This document shows positions 14,206-24,685 of a stretch of DNA of 64,000 bases, in pieces (position 1 is the first letter of the stretch; every line of letters begins with the position of its first letter). Source of the DNA: a virus. A program made the position numbers and the translations under genes. The stretch covers positions 1-64,000 of the IMG/VR virus record IMGVR_UViG_3300009702_000016. One strand, 5' to 3'. The notes beneath the pieces were generated by a model that saw only the letters and a list, made by a program, of their open reading frames with translations, made no database searches and had not been told where the DNA came from.

Positions 14206-17200
14206 CTACCTTCTCAGAGCAGCGACTAGAAGATCTACAACATTGAGTCCGTAGGGGTCCAGTCCCTTGGCGTTGGCCTTCTGTACCTCGTTAAGGCGGC
14301 TAACAAGGGTGGATACGTCTCTTTTCTCTTCGTCCGTCTTTTGGTCGTAGTTCCTAAGAAGCTTATCACCGATCTGGAATCCCCTTTCCTCGTTTTCGTC
14401 GGGTTCCGGTTCTTCCTCTCCCTCGTCGAACTCAGGCTCGTCAGGCTCCTCGAAGGGTGCCTCTGGTGGTGCCTCTGGTGGTGCTGGTGGCGCCTCTGGT
14501 GGTGCCTTTGGTAGTTCTTGTACTGGTCGGTCACTGACTATCCGGTCTCCTGATGATAGCGATTCTATCTGGGGGTTGTCACTACGGGCTTCCATGTCCA
14601 GGGCCTTGAAGTAATTGGACATAGCGTTCATGTAGTTTATAACTGAAGCCCTGACCTTGCTAGGGTTATTCTTTGTCAGGAGGGGACTATTCTCCACATA
14701 GGTCACGAGCTTGTCCCTCAGTCTTTTAAGTTCCTTCATCGACAACGACTTATTGATGATTAGTGGTGTATCGTGAAGAGCTTCCGCTACCTCTGATCTA
14801 TACCTTTTTGTTACGCTGCTAAAGTCTTCATCGTATTCCTCTTTAAACTTGTTCTCTACATAGTTCTGTGCCTTTCGAAGGTTGTCAGCAGACCTCCTTA
14901 TCTTAGCACCAGTCCACCTACGAGTTTTCTTCTTCTTAGCGGGGGCTGGAGCCTCAGGAGCAGGAGCAGCAGGAGCTACTGCTGGGGCAGGAGCGGGGGC
15001 TGGTGCTGGAGCCTCAGGAGCCTCATGAAAGAGCTTTACCAGACGAGGAGTTATTCCACCCAGCTTTGCCTTATTCGCTAGTAGCTTGAACGCTTTCTTG
15101 ATAGACTTGCTTTCCCCTGGTCTGCTAATGTAGGTAGAGATAGCAGTGACGACGGCATCTCCCATTTGGTCTAGATTGCTTTCGGCAGCGGTTAAAGCAG
15201 CATGAACTACAGTGTCTCTAAAGTCGTCGGTACTAGTATCCTCCAGGATATTAGAAATAGTTGTAGCTAGCTCGGCCACCATAGAGTTAAAGCTCAAGAC
15301 CTTGAACTTATCATTTTGAGTTAGCTTGTTAGACTTAGGTGCTCTTGGAGGAGGAGCGGTAGGTATGTCCATCGCAAGATAGGCATTTAGCGTTCGTGGT
15401 GTTACTTTACCCCGTTTTGCTTCTCTGACCAGCTGCTTGAACGCCTCGCTTATGATTCTACGGTCTTCTGGGCCATTAAGGTGAGAAGAGATAGCGGACA
15501 TGACATCAGTCACCAGACTGTCCAGATTCTCTTTGGCAGCACTTAGGCCAATCTCCTTTACGGTTTCCTCAAACTCCGGGTCGTTGATCTCCAGGCTCTT
15601 GAAAACTTCCTGCACTAGATGGTACAACTCCCCTATAAAGTTGTGTGCTGCTGCCTCCTCCTTTATAGTTATCTTCTTAGCAGCAGGAGCAGGTGCTGCT
15701 GGAGCCTCAGGGGCGGGTGCAGGAGCAGGAGCTACTGCCGGGGCAGCAGGAGCTACTGCCGGGGCAGGAGCGTTCATCTCTTCATGCGCCTTTAGATACG
15801 AAACGGCATCCTTCTGGCTGATTCCGCTTTGAGCACGAAAAGCTTCCAGACCTCCAAGGTCTGACGCATTTGCTCCCTCGAAGGTAAATCCTTGTTCCCA
15901 GCCTTCGCCAGATTGCGCGATGGCTCTAAGTGCGGCTTCTCCCAAGCCCTCCTTGAGGGAATTTCCTGCATCAACAAAAGTCCTAACTAGAACACTCTTA
16001 TCTTCTTTTCCGGTATAACGGTTGGGTCGATTTTGAGACGTCCCTTCCTCCATTTCTTCTGGACTGCGGCCCGTAGGCCCAGGCATGAAGTCAGGAGCAG
16101 GAGCAGCAGGAGCCTCAGGGGCGGGTGCTGCTGGAGCCTCAGGGGTGGGTGCAGGAGCCTCAGGAGCCTCAGGTGTAGTCGGTGTGTTCTGATCCACCTT
16201 CGAGAAGTAGTGAGCAAAGTCAGCAGCAGTTAGGCCCTCGCCCTCTGCCTCCTTCACCAGGCTATCTGCAACCTTTGACTTTACTCCAGCAGGGAGTCCT
16301 GGGCTTTGTCCTGCAGCAAATGCCCGCATGACATTTTCTACATCCCCAGGCCGGAATACCTTCCTAGTCTTAGCTACAGCACTATGAATGAACTTTTGAG
16401 TCTCCTCGAACTTGTCTCCAGCGGCAGGTGCCTCTGGTTCCTCGTCTAACTCAGGTCCCTCATCGAACTCAAGTTCTGGTGGTTCCTCCTCCTCTGGTGG
16501 TTCCTCGCCTAACTCAGGTCCCTCATCGAACTCAAGTTCTGGTGGTTCCTCGTCTAACTCTGGTTCCTCTTCCTCACCTAACTCGGGTCCCTCTTCCTCC
16601 TCTTCCTCACCTAACTCTGGTTCCTCTTCCTCACCTAACTCTGGTTCCTCTTCCTCACCTAACTCTGGTTCCTCTTCCTCACCTAACTCGGGTCCCTCTT
16701 CCTCCTCTTCCTCACCTAACTCTGGTCCCTCTTCCTCCTCTTCCTCACCTAACTCGGGTCCCTCTTCCTCTTCCTCCAGAGTGGGCTCAGTGGGAATAGG
16801 AGCAGCCTCCTCAGCCTCAGGAGCCTCTTCAGCCTCAGGCTCAGGAGTGGTTTCCTCCTCTAGGTCCTGGGAAGCTAAATCGATGGCGTGATCGAGCAGG
16901 TCCTTGTCCCAGTTTCCGTAGTTTAGCGCTCCCTTAATGTAATTCGCGATCTCTTCCGAACTCTTTCCTGCCGCTGATAGTTTCCTTGCCTTTCCAACAA
17001 GGCCCATGTAAGTGGACTTGAGCATTGGTAGCCAGTTGGCGGGAACACCCTGCAGTAGCTCGATGATGTTTTTCTGGCTCTTTGTAAGGTGTCCTACTGG
17101 GTTATGAACAGCCAGCTCGACAATCTTCTTCAGAAGATCGGAGTCCAGATCTGCTCCCTTTTCTTCAAGGACCTCCACTACGCGATCAACTGATACGTCT

Positions 17201-20200
17201 TTGCCCTCCTTCAACATGGAGGGAAGAACGGCATCTTGGACAAGAGAGTAGGCCTTTTGTATCTTCTTCAAGTCTGAAGGATCTTGTCCCTTCATCAACG
17301 TGGCAATGTCTCTCCTCGTCGGGCTCTTAGTTGAAGGAGGAGGAGTGACGGTCTTCTCCTTCACTCCGTAAAGCGCGTCAAGGACAGCTTTCTTGCTGGA
17401 GTTTAGCCTACGCTTTAACTTGTCACGTTTAAGTCCTGTCGCCTTGTTAGCCTCCAATACCTTTTTGATTGAAGAGGAGATCTTACTCTCTGACTCTTCT
17501 CTAGGAAGATTCTCCTTTTTCAGCGGAACGTACAGATGATGGTATGCGTAGTTTACCAGCACTTGGCTGGCATCTTCATGGTCAGGGTCCCATAGCTCCA
17601 GGACAATCCTAGAGTATGCACTGGAATCCTCCTCTGGGATGCTGTTCTTTTCCGCTAGGTCATCAATGTCGTCCTGGTTGAAGGGAGCATCTTTGCCCTT
17701 GCTGCTACTACTGAACATGTGGGCGATCCCCTCTGTTCCCTTGTAGTTCTCAATTCCCTCCTTTCGGCTCAGCCCGTAAAAGGCCCTGTGCAGAGCATCA
17801 AAGATGTCCTTGTTCCCCTTGTTCTTATCCCTTTGCATTAGGTTTGAAACCGCACCTTGCCAGGACAGGCTGGGATCCTTTTCTGCCTCCTCCTCGACCT
17901 GGGCAATGGCCCGAAGGACCAGGTTGTAGGTTGCAGTGGCCGTTTCAATGTTAACGGATCGGGGCTTCTCTCCTGCCTTCTCGGCCCGCTCCTCTTCTTG
18001 TTCCCTAGCCCTTGAAATCCTGTCCTTTCTTACACTCCTTGTAACTCCCCTGAGGGTGTCAGAAAGATCCATACCTCCTTGACTGATTTGGTAATCCCTA
18101 GCGGAAGGGAATGCGTACAACCTCTTAAGAAGAGGGGAGAAATCCCATTTTTCTGTGCTTTCGTCGTACAGGTCTTGGTGCTCATCCATGAACATCAGAA
18201 GACGTCCGAGAGACTCCTTCAGGAGAGCATTAGGAGAAGACTGCTGAGACTTCCTAAGGTCTTCCTCTGTTGATGACCCCTTAGATAGAGGGTAGATCCA
18301 AGGAGCAAGCACGGAGGGGTCCGAGCCTCTCATTCCCTTGACGTTCTTAAGTTGGTTTCTTAGCAGTTCTCTTGCCATGTTTTCGTCCTCTTCCTCTTCT
18401 TCCACGGGATAAGGAACGTGGAGAGGGCTTAGATCATAGATTCCTTCTGTGACCTTTAGGTCGGGTCTCTTCGTGTCAAAATAGGACTTTATCGCACGAA
18501 GAACACCCGATAAGTTGAATACAGATTTGGCCTTAGGAGAGGGAACAAAGTCATGTATGCTGTGGCCTGTGTACCTACCTTTCTCTCCCTCCTTCGTGTA
18601 CATATGGGAGCTTAACTCGGAGAGAAGAGCAGGCATTGCAGTCTGTCTTTCCTCCGCGCTAAACGTGCTAGATAGGCTATTCTGGATGTAGGAGAGGAGG
18701 TCCTCGTACAGACTAGTTTCCCTTCCAAGGGCAGGTCTTCTAAGTTCTTGGTCTTCGTCCCCCTCTTCCACAGGGTAAGGAACGTATAGAGCACTTAGAT
18801 TGTAGACTCCATCCTTGTGCTTTAGATCGGGTCTCGTGTCAAGATAGGACTTTATCGCATGAAGAACATCCGACAAGTTGGATATAGAGGATTTAGCCGT
18901 AGGAGAGGGGGCAAAGTCATCTATGCTGTGACCCGTGTAGCCGTCTTCCTTCGTGTACATATGGGAGCTTAACTCGGAGAGAAGAGCAGGCAGTGCCTTA
19001 ATTTCCTCTGAGTTGAGAGGGCTAGCTAGGTTATTCTGGATGTAGGAGAGTAGGTCCTTATACAGACTAGTTTCATCCTTAGATTTTTTGGGGATGAGAT
19101 AGCCTTCCTCACTTTTGACGTCCTCAAGAGGAACAACGTAATCCCGAAGATAGGACGACTGCTGGCTCAAGTCATCGTATTTCGGAGGCTCCTCCCCCTT
19201 TTCTCTGGCTTTTTCTGCTTCATCCAACCTGTGATCAAACTCTTTCTGGGCTTCTTCCACCTTCTTGATGAACGCCTTTTGCCTTTCCTCGGACTCCGCT
19301 GCAGCTTCTTCCTGCCTCTTTTGAACCTCCTTCTTTCTCTCCTCGCTCATCTGTATGAACTCGGGCGTCTTTTGCCTTTTCTCTTCCTCCCTAAGAAAAT
19401 CTTCGTGGGATGGAATTTGTGGAATCTCCGATTTAGTAGAACGAGGAACAAAAAACATATTGGCCAACGATGTCTCTTGGCCGTCATAATGCTCTTCCAC
19501 GTAGTTATGAAGCTTTTCAAGAAGATTCACACGCCAGTGTTGAGGCAGACCCTCTAGCACTGCGTTTTTGTCCCTGTCGTACCTTTCCTTGTCCTCTTGG
19601 TACTTTCTACGCATGGCCTCCAGGCCTTCGCTTTCGCTCATATACTCAGCGCGAAGACTCCTAGCTTCTTCTTCATACTCTTCTTCGCTCTTTTCTGATC
19701 CCTTGAGGTATGAGTCAGCTAGATTCCTAGTTTCCTCATCTGTTATCTGTCCTTCGGCAGTCAGAATCGACGTAAGGGTTTCAGTTACATTTTCTTTTGC
19801 TTCATCGCGTTCTGCTCGTGCTCCCTCTAGGTCTGACTCAAGCTTCTTGACGGAATCAGAAAGTTCCTGACTAGCCTCCTTAAGTTCCTCTTCCGTAAAG
19901 TGTGTTACTCCTCCGATTTCTAGGTTTCCTTCTTCATCGTACACGTCTTCGTAATTCGCTACGATATCTGCAACCCTATCTCCACTGGAGGAACCTAGTC
20001 TCTTTAGAAGGGTATTTACATCTTTGAGTGCTCCAAAGTACTTGACTCGTCCCTCCCTAACAGACTTATCTTTGAGGTTCTCATTGTTCTCATACTTCTT
20101 GTTCTCCGTTAGCTGTGCGACCGCGTCACGTAAACGAACAAGATTGTCTCGACCACTAAACTTGGAAAGCTCCGCCTGAGCGGCTGTACGTTGATCTACG

Positions 20201-23200
20201 GCAGCCGCAAGAGCCTCCTCGCCTCTAACATTGACGTAGTGGGAAACTAGCTTTCTTTCTGTTTCATTACGCTTGTTCGCATTATTCTCAACGATTTGAA
20301 TTTTATCCTGTAGGGCCGTAAGCTTTTCTTTGATTTCGGCCCCATCGGTACGCAGGTCCTCTCGGAGACTTTTGATCCTGTTTACTAGCTTCTTGTTCCG
20401 CTTATCATAGACAGCGGAGGCTTTTTCCTCGGCCTTTCGCTGCTCTCTCGTTGCCTTGTTCAACAGGCTGCGAAGAGGTCGCCTGTCTCCCTTCGCTCCC
20501 TGCTGCTGTACCTCCTCCATTAGCTTGTAGAAGCGAGAGTCATCTTCTTCCTTCTTAAGGGAGAGCTTGTTGTTCAGCTTCTCAAGGTCAGCCTCTAGCT
20601 TCTCCCTCTCCTTCGCCTTCTTTCCAAACTCAGGAAGGGACTTGAGCTTCTCCTCAATCTCCTTTCTGGATTTGGAGGATTCTTCATCCTCCTTGGTAGT
20701 GGGAGCGATTGACTGCTCCAGCTTGTTGAACAGAGTTATCTTTCGGAACTCTTCCTCTCGGTCCTTCACCTTGACTGGCTCGATGAACTTATGGGTTACG
20801 CCATTCTCCTCGTCCATGACGGACCTTCGTGCGTCACGGCCAAGCTGGGCAATAGAATCCCTCTGGTACCAGTCCTTGAGAATGTGAGCGTACTTGTCGC
20901 GTAAAGAGGGCTGCTTTCGGACCTCTCTAGTCTTCTTTCGAAACGCACGGGAGAAGGTATCGAGAGCATCTGCGTAAGTGTCCTTAATCCAGCGAAGAGC
21001 AACGGAATCCTCGTCATCCTCGTCGAATAGAGAGTACTTCTTTCCGTACTCATTGGAAGCCATCTGTCCTATGCGATCATAGAGGGAGAGTGAGGACAGC
21101 TGCGCAATGGCATCGTCATCAAGTTGTGCAGGGGCGTTCTTTCCTCTCTTGTAGGGAAGGTCTGACGTTCTGAAAGGTCCGGGGATAGTCCATACCCACC
21201 GTAGGATGTTCTCCTGCTCTGGTGGGATCTTGGCGTCCCGAAGAGTCTCATTGAGGAGTTTCTCTGTGGCTATATTCTTTTCCCCCTCGTTCTCCTTGTT
21301 GCTACTCAATGACCAAAGAATTGGGTCATCCGGCATGCTGTCGCTGCCCCCCATATTCTTTGCCATGACGCGACTGAGAGGCAAGATGGTTTTGATCAGA
21401 GAATCTGACCAGTTGTCATCCATCTCTACTGCCTTTTGCATGAGAAGGGAGAGAAGCTTCTTGTAGGCTCTCCTCTTCATCTTCTTGTAATGGCGAGTAT
21501 TATTTCCGATATTGAGCTTCTTTTGGATCTCTAAATCGGTCAAAGCCGCAGTCTCTGGGCTTTGAGTTGTAGAGATTCCTAAAGCAGCGCTAAGATAGCT
21601 TATCTCCTCACTATCAAGTTCTGAGTTAGGGTCTTTAAGCACATCAGCGATGACTCCAAGTAGGACCTTCGCGTTTTCCCGTGCCTGAGCGGCCTCTTCT
21701 TCGTCTTCTATGTTGGCTACGTCAGCACCGATTTGGTCAATGACATTGACCATATCCGACTCCTCGCCTTCACCCCCGACATTTGTCTTTCCTTCTAGAT
21801 CCTGGTACCTAGTCACATTGACATAGTCGATGTAACTGATAGAGATTTCATCTCCGCTGTTCTCGGGGGAGAAGTAAATACGTCCCTTAGACGTGTCTAG
21901 TCTAAACTCGTCGCTTGCTAATGACGTTATGTCGTTCCCGCCAAGGCCCGCTATCGTAACGGTCTCCCCAATCAGACTCGTACTAAAAATAAGGGACTTG
22001 CTGCTTACTCTGAAGAGGTAGTCGGTTGCAGCCAGTCCCTCACTGAACTCCTTCAGCTTAACATTGCGATTTTTGGTTACTTTCCGAAGTTCCTGCCCAT
22101 CCTCTAGAATGATCTTCAAGTCAGGAGTGGCCCTATTTCTAACGGGGTCCCCCTTCTTTCTAAGCGAGATATACCCCGTAGGTACTGTGTTTCCCTTGGG
22201 GGATGGAAGGACTTCAAACGGAGTACCCGCCGCCCTGTAGACATTTCCACCTCTTCCCTTGATGGTGAGGCTTCCTAGGTCGATCTTTCCCGAGGGGAAA
22301 TCAATGTATCCTCCCCCGTCAGGAATCACTGCTTCCTTGTTCATGGAGCGGGCAGAGCTACCCTTAACAATCCCTTCCTTGAGCTTGTTATGCAGGTCTC
22401 TAAGAGCCCGAGTTGCAGTAACCTTGACAACTGTCAGCAGATTGAACTGTTTCCCTGTTTCGGTATGAATTGCTTTTGGATTGTACTTAAGAACAGAGGA
22501 TCGGAATACATCCATGAGCATGGAGTGCAGGTCTACTAGTGACACCTGGGAGTCGTCAAACACCTTACGGACCTTATTCCAGATCCTCTTTTTATCAGCA
22601 GCTTCCTCTGCCTTTGTCTTTTTCTTCTTTCCCGTTTGATCGTAGTACGTGTACCCATTTGTAATGAGCCTATTGAAGTACCCAGTAAAATACTGGTATA
22701 GGTCAGTAGACTCCCTGTCCATCTTTTTACTTGCGGAACTGACCTTAGTGAGATAAGAGAATGCCTCTGGGGATACCGTTCTGAAGTCTGACATGCCAGG
22801 TATGGCTGCCATGATGTCTTCATCTACTTTCCTCTCAGTAGAGCGGTACACCTTCTCTGTGATGATCGATGCCAGAGGCGTCAACACCGCCATGTCAGGA
22901 GCGACATTCTTTTCCGCAAACGCATATGCCTTTTCCTTAGCTTCTGGAGTTGTTGCGTTTGACAGAAGGTAAGTAAAGCGGAATAGGCTGGAGTCTTCAG
23001 GAAGTAGCGTAGTCTCGGACGCCCTAGAGTTCCTGATTTCTGCTGCTTCGTTTATGATAAGAGGTACGATTTCGTTCAACACTACTTCGGTATCGGGGAA
23101 CCGAAGGATATCCATCCATAGTTTTTGTGCGGCTTCCTGGATCTTGACTACCCTTTGGATAGCCTCCTCCTTCTTGTCCTTCATCGTATCTTTGCTAGAT

Positions 23201-24036
23201 TCGTTATCCTTACTCGGTGCGTATTTTACCTCCACCGTCTTTCCGTTGTCCTCATCTTTAAACGAGAAGGAAGAGGACTCTGGATTGAATCTGTACTTTA
23301 TGTTGTAGGTCTTAGTTCCGTCCTCATTCACTAGAGCCACGGAGACTTTAGACTTTGGCTCCACATCGAAGTCAAGATCTACTTTTCCATCACTTACAAC
23401 GTACCTTTTGGTTACCGTTTTCCACTTAAACCATTCCTTTCCAAGGCTCCAGGTTGACGCGGGCCAACTCTTTCCCTTGTTCCCCTTTCCCTTTTTCTTT
23501 CCTTTTTCCTTTCCTTTGTCGTCCTCTCTTTCGCTGTTACTAAGCTCTTCCTCGGAAGGAACGTTAGTGCCTACCTCGGCATTTTCTGCCTCTTCCTCAA
23601 CTTCCCTGGTATCCTCAGCAGCGCTGTCTTCTGTCCAATATTCCTCATCATCCTCCTCATCAGCCTCATCAGCCTCATCAGCCTCGCTGTCGACGATTAG
23701 GTTGTAGTTTAGGGTAACCTCCTCCCCTCCATAAAGGTCTTCCTTAAGCTGCAGCCTAGTCTCACCTTCTTCATCCTCACCTAGGATTGTGAAAGATTCA
23801 AGACCAGCCCGATTCTCCCCTTCTACCACAGCTAGAAACTTGGTAACACTTGGTGTATCAGGATCGGGAGCCTCGATAGTTAGAGAGTCAAGGTCAGCGT
23901 TGTCTGGAAGCTGAACAGCCAATACTCCGTCGTCCCCTACAATTCCCTCTATGGAACCTTTTGCTTGGGACTCCTCTTCGTTCGCCTCTTCCCCTTCAGA
24001 TGCGGTAATGACTTTTGTACGCCTAACGTTCTTCAT
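14206..24036 (-). CDS. Giant 3276-aa multidomain protein, probable virion component
   Basis: The largest gene, 9.8 kb. N-terminal 1-300: beta-rich segment (GGEEVTLNYNLIVD) with a Lys/Gly/Glu linker. About 585-770: second beta-rich region (GSLTIKGRGGNVYRAAGT; ISISYIDYVNVTRYQDL). About 1130-1610: long charged coiled-coil region. About 1650-1875: a 100-residue domain repeated twice (SLYxDLLSYIQN, LLSELSSHMYTKE, YTGHSIxDF, VPYPVEE). About 2415-2530: acidic EEEEGPELGEEEE-type repeats. About 2615-3200: Ala/Pro-rich linkers separating helical domains, two of which (2792-2895 and 2909-3005) are duplicates. No enzyme motif or membrane segment was seen. Size, repeats and location in the structural array suggest a virion protein such as a tape-measure or internal protein; the type is unknown. 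Confidence 0.75.
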   Translation of the reverse strand: MKNVRRTKVITASEGEEANEEESQAKGSIEGIVGDDGVLAVQLPDNADLDSLTIEAPDPDTPSVTKFLAVVEGENRAGLESFTILGEDEEGETRLQLKEDLYGGEEVTLNYNLIVDSEADEADEADEEDDEEYWTEDSAAEDTREVEEEAENAEVGTNVPSEEELSNSEREDDKGKEKGKKKGKGNKGKSWPASTWSLGKEWFKWKTVTKRYVVSDGKVDLDFDVEPKSKVSVALVNEDGTKTYNIKYRFNPESSSFSFKDEDNGKTVEVKYAPSKDNESSKDTMKDKKEEAIQRVVKIQEAAQKLWMDILRFPDTEVVLNEIVPLIINEAAEIRNSRASETTLLPEDSSLFRFTYLLSNATTPEAKEKAYAFAEKNVAPDMAVLTPLASIITEKVYRSTERKVDEDIMAAIPGMSDFRTVSPEAFSYLTKVSSASKKMDRESTDLYQYFTGYFNRLITNGYTYYDQTGKKKKTKAEEAADKKRIWNKVRKVFDDSQVSLVDLHSMLMDVFRSSVLKYNPKAIHTETGKQFNLLTVVKVTATRALRDLHNKLKEGIVKGSSARSMNKEAVIPDGGGYIDFPSGKIDLGSLTIKGRGGNVYRAAGTPFEVLPSPKGNTVPTGYISLRKKGDPVRNRATPDLKIILEDGQELRKVTKNRNVKLKEFSEGLAATDYLFRVSSKSLIFSTSLIGETVTIAGLGGNDITSLASDEFRLDTSKGRIYFSPENSGDEISISYIDYVNVTRYQDLEGKTNVGGEGEESDMVNVIDQIGADVANIEDEEEAAQARENAKVLLGVIADVLKDPNSELDSEEISYLSAALGISTTQSPETAALTDLEIQKKLNIGNNTRHYKKMKRRAYKKLLSLLMQKAVEMDDNWSDSLIKTILPLSRVMAKNMGGSDSMPDDPILWSLSSNKENEGEKNIATEKLLNETLRDAKIPPEQENILRWVWTIPGPFRTSDLPYKRGKNAPAQLDDDAIAQLSSLSLYDRIGQMASNEYGKKYSLFDEDDEDSVALRWIKDTYADALDTFSRAFRKKTREVRKQPSLRDKYAHILKDWYQRDSIAQLGRDARRSVMDEENGVTHKFIEPVKVKDREEEFRKITLFNKLEQSIAPTTKEDEESSKSRKEIEEKLKSLPEFGKKAKEREKLEADLEKLNNKLSLKKEEDDSRFYKLMEEVQQQGAKGDRRPLRSLLNKATREQRKAEEKASAVYDKRNKKLVNRIKSLREDLRTDGAEIKEKLTALQDKIQIVENNANKRNETERKLVSHYVNVRGEEALAAAVDQRTAAQAELSKFSGRDNLVRLRDAVAQLTENKKYENNENLKDKSVREGRVKYFGALKDVNTLLKRLGSSSGDRVADIVANYEDVYDEEGNLEIGGVTHFTEEELKEASQELSDSVKKLESDLEGARAERDEAKENVTETLTSILTAEGQITDEETRNLADSYLKGSEKSEEEYEEEARSLRAEYMSESEGLEAMRRKYQEDKERYDRDKNAVLEGLPQHWRVNLLEKLHNYVEEHYDGQETSLANMFFVPRSTKSEIPQIPSHEDFLREEEKRQKTPEFIQMSEERKKEVQKRQEEAAAESEERQKAFIKKVEEAQKEFDHRLDEAEKAREKGEEPPKYDDLSQQSSYLRDYVVPLEDVKSEEGYLIPKKSKDETSLYKDLLSYIQNNLASPLNSEEIKALPALLSELSSHMYTKEDGYTGHSIDDFAPSPTAKSSISNLSDVLHAIKSYLDTRPDLKHKDGVYNLSALYVPYPVEEGDEDQELRRPALGRETSLYEDLLSYIQNSLSSTFSAEERQTAMPALLSELSSHMYTKEGEKGRYTGHSIHDFVPSPKAKSVFNLSGVLRAIKSYFDTKRPDLKVTEGIYDLSPLHVPYPVEEEEEDENMARELLRNQLKNVKGMRGSDPSVLAPWIYPLSKGSSTEEDLRKSQQSSPNALLKESLGRLLMFMDEHQDLYDESTEKWDFSPLLKRLYAFPSARDYQISQGGMDLSDTLRGVTRSVRKDRISRAREQEEERAEKAGEKPRSVNIETATATYNLVLRAIAQVEEEAEKDPSLSWQGAVSNLMQRDKNKGNKDIFDALHRAFYGLSRKEGIENYKGTEGIAHMFSSSSKGKDAPFNQDDIDDLAEKNSIPEEDSSAYSRIVLELWDPDHEDASQVLVNYAYHHLYVPLKKENLPREESESKISSSIKKVLEANKATGLKRDKLKRRLNSSKKAVLDALYGVKEKTVTPPPSTKSPTRRDIATLMKGQDPSDLKKIQKAYSLVQDAVLPSMLKEGKDVSVDRVVEVLEEKGADLDSDLLKKIVELAVHNPVGHLTKSQKNIIELLQGVPANWLPMLKSTYMGLVGKARKLSAAGKSSEEIANYIKGALNYGNWDKDLLDHAIDLASQDLEEETTPEPEAEEAPEAEEAAPIPTEPTLEEEEEGPELGEEEEEEGPELGEEEEEEGPELGEEEEPELGEEEEPELGEEEEPELGEEEEEEGPELGEEEEPELDEEPPELEFDEGPELGEEPPEEEEPPELEFDEGPELDEEPEAPAAGDKFEETQKFIHSAVAKTRKVFRPGDVENVMRAFAAGQSPGLPAGVKSKVADSLVKEAEGEGLTAADFAHYFSKVDQNTPTTPEAPEAPAPTPEAPAAPAPEAPAAPAPDFMPGPTGRSPEEMEEGTSQNRPNRYTGKEDKSVLVRTFVDAGNSLKEGLGEAALRAIAQSGEGWEQGFTFEGANASDLGGLEAFRAQSGISQKDAVSYLKAHEEMNAPAPAVAPAAPAVAPAPAPAPEAPAAPAPAAKKITIKEEAAAHNFIGELYHLVQEVFKSLEINDPEFEETVKEIGLSAAKENLDSLVTDVMSAISSHLNGPEDRRIISEAFKQLVREAKRGKVTPRTLNAYLAMDIPTAPPPRAPKSNKLTQNDKFKVLSFNSMVAELATTISNILEDTSTDDFRDTVVHAALTAAESNLDQMGDAVVTAISTYISRPGESKSIKKAFKLLANKAKLGGITPRLVKLFHEAPEAPAPAPAPAPAVAPAAPAPEAPAPAKKKKTRRWTGAKIRRSADNLRKAQNYVENKFKEEYDEDFSSVTKRYRSEVAEALHDTPLIINKSLSMKELKRLRDKLVTYVENSPLLTKNNPSKVRASVINYMNAMSNYFKALDMEARSDNPQIESLSSGDRIVSDRPVQELPKAPPEAPPAPPEAPPEAPFEEPDEPEFDEGEEEPEPDENEERGFQIGDKLLRNYDQKTDEEKRDVSTLVSRLNEVQKANAKGLDPYGLNVVDLLVAALRR
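16440..16790 (-). repeat. Acidic Glu/Pro/Leu coding repeats inside the giant gene
   Basis: On the minus strand this codes repeated blocks of EEEEEEGPELGEEEE and EEPELGEE, built on near-identical DNA units containing TCACCTAACTC and GGTCCCTCTTCCTC. The number of repeats is likely to vary between relatives through slippage or recombination. The complementary frame is open only because of the repeat composition. Confidence 0.85.
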
Positions 24037-24046
24037 AATCGAACTC

Positions 24047-24682
24047 TCAGTGTGAGCTTAAGTTTGGAGCCGGGGAGGGAGGAGGTGTTCCTCCAGCAGC
24101 GGGGGAAGAGGCCGTTTCATTAAGGTCGAGGTCTGGTGATTCATCACCAATTCCTTCCTCTTCTTCCTTGCCTGACCCCACTTCCTTTCCAGGCAAGCTA
24201 TGGGAGACAGGAGTTGTCTTTTCCTCTTTGTGCGCCCGTCCAGCCAATGCGGACAACATCTTTCCTAGCTCCTGTACCTCAGCTATCTTTTGCGACTCCT
24301 CCTTGAGAAGCTCAGCTAGCTGGCCAAGAGCCGAGGCCTTGATCCCTGGTAGATCCTGCTCGTCCACCGACAGTATCTTCTCTAGCTCCGTTCCTGCCTC
24401 GGTTAGCTTCGACATCAGGCTGTCCGATGCCTCTGCAAGCCCACTGACTAACTTCTTGAAGGGATGTTTCTTAGGAAGAGTCCGCATCAAGACTAAGAAC
24501 GAATCCGCGTTGTCCTCAAGTTCTGACATGGCAGAGTCTGCTTTGTCGAACTTTTTAGTAACAGGAGCATCGACTCCGTTCGGATAAGAGTTAGCAATAG
24601 CATCGATTACCCGAGCTACCCGTGGTCTAATCTCTACTGGCGACCTTCGCTGTACGATCTTCAGCTTGTTCAGGACAGACAT
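24047..24682 (-). CDS. 211-aa helical protein, function unknown
   Basis: Helical through residues 20-155 (SAMSELEDNADSFLVLMRTL; GQLAELLKEESQKIAEVQEL), with a Pro/Gly/Ser-rich disordered tail (AAGGTPPPSPAPNLSS). It lies 10 bases upstream of the giant gene and 3 bases after the 995-aa gene, so the three are one transcriptional unit. The tail type is shared with several neighbours, a hint that they form one assembly. No family was recognised. Confidence 0.7.
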   Translation of the reverse strand: MSVLNKLKIVQRRSPVEIRPRVARVIDAIANSYPNGVDAPVTKKFDKADSAMSELEDNADSFLVLMRTLPKKHPFKKLVSGLAEASDSLMSKLTEAGTELEKILSVDEQDLPGIKASALGQLAELLKEESQKIAEVQELGKMLSALAGRAHKEEKTTPVSHSLPGKEVGSGKEEEEGIGDESPDLDLNETASSPAAGGTPPPSPAPNLSSH

Positions 24683-24685
24683 TTC

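Noticed and set aside
14235-14534. A His/Arg-rich minus-strand frame inside the giant gene
   Set aside because: Shifted reading of the Pro/Ala linker repeats; no start signal.
16412-16891. A 159-codon plus-strand frame rich in Ser, Pro and Asn
   Set aside because: It is the antisense of the acidic repeat in the giant gene; the composition explains the absence of stops, and there is no ribosome site.
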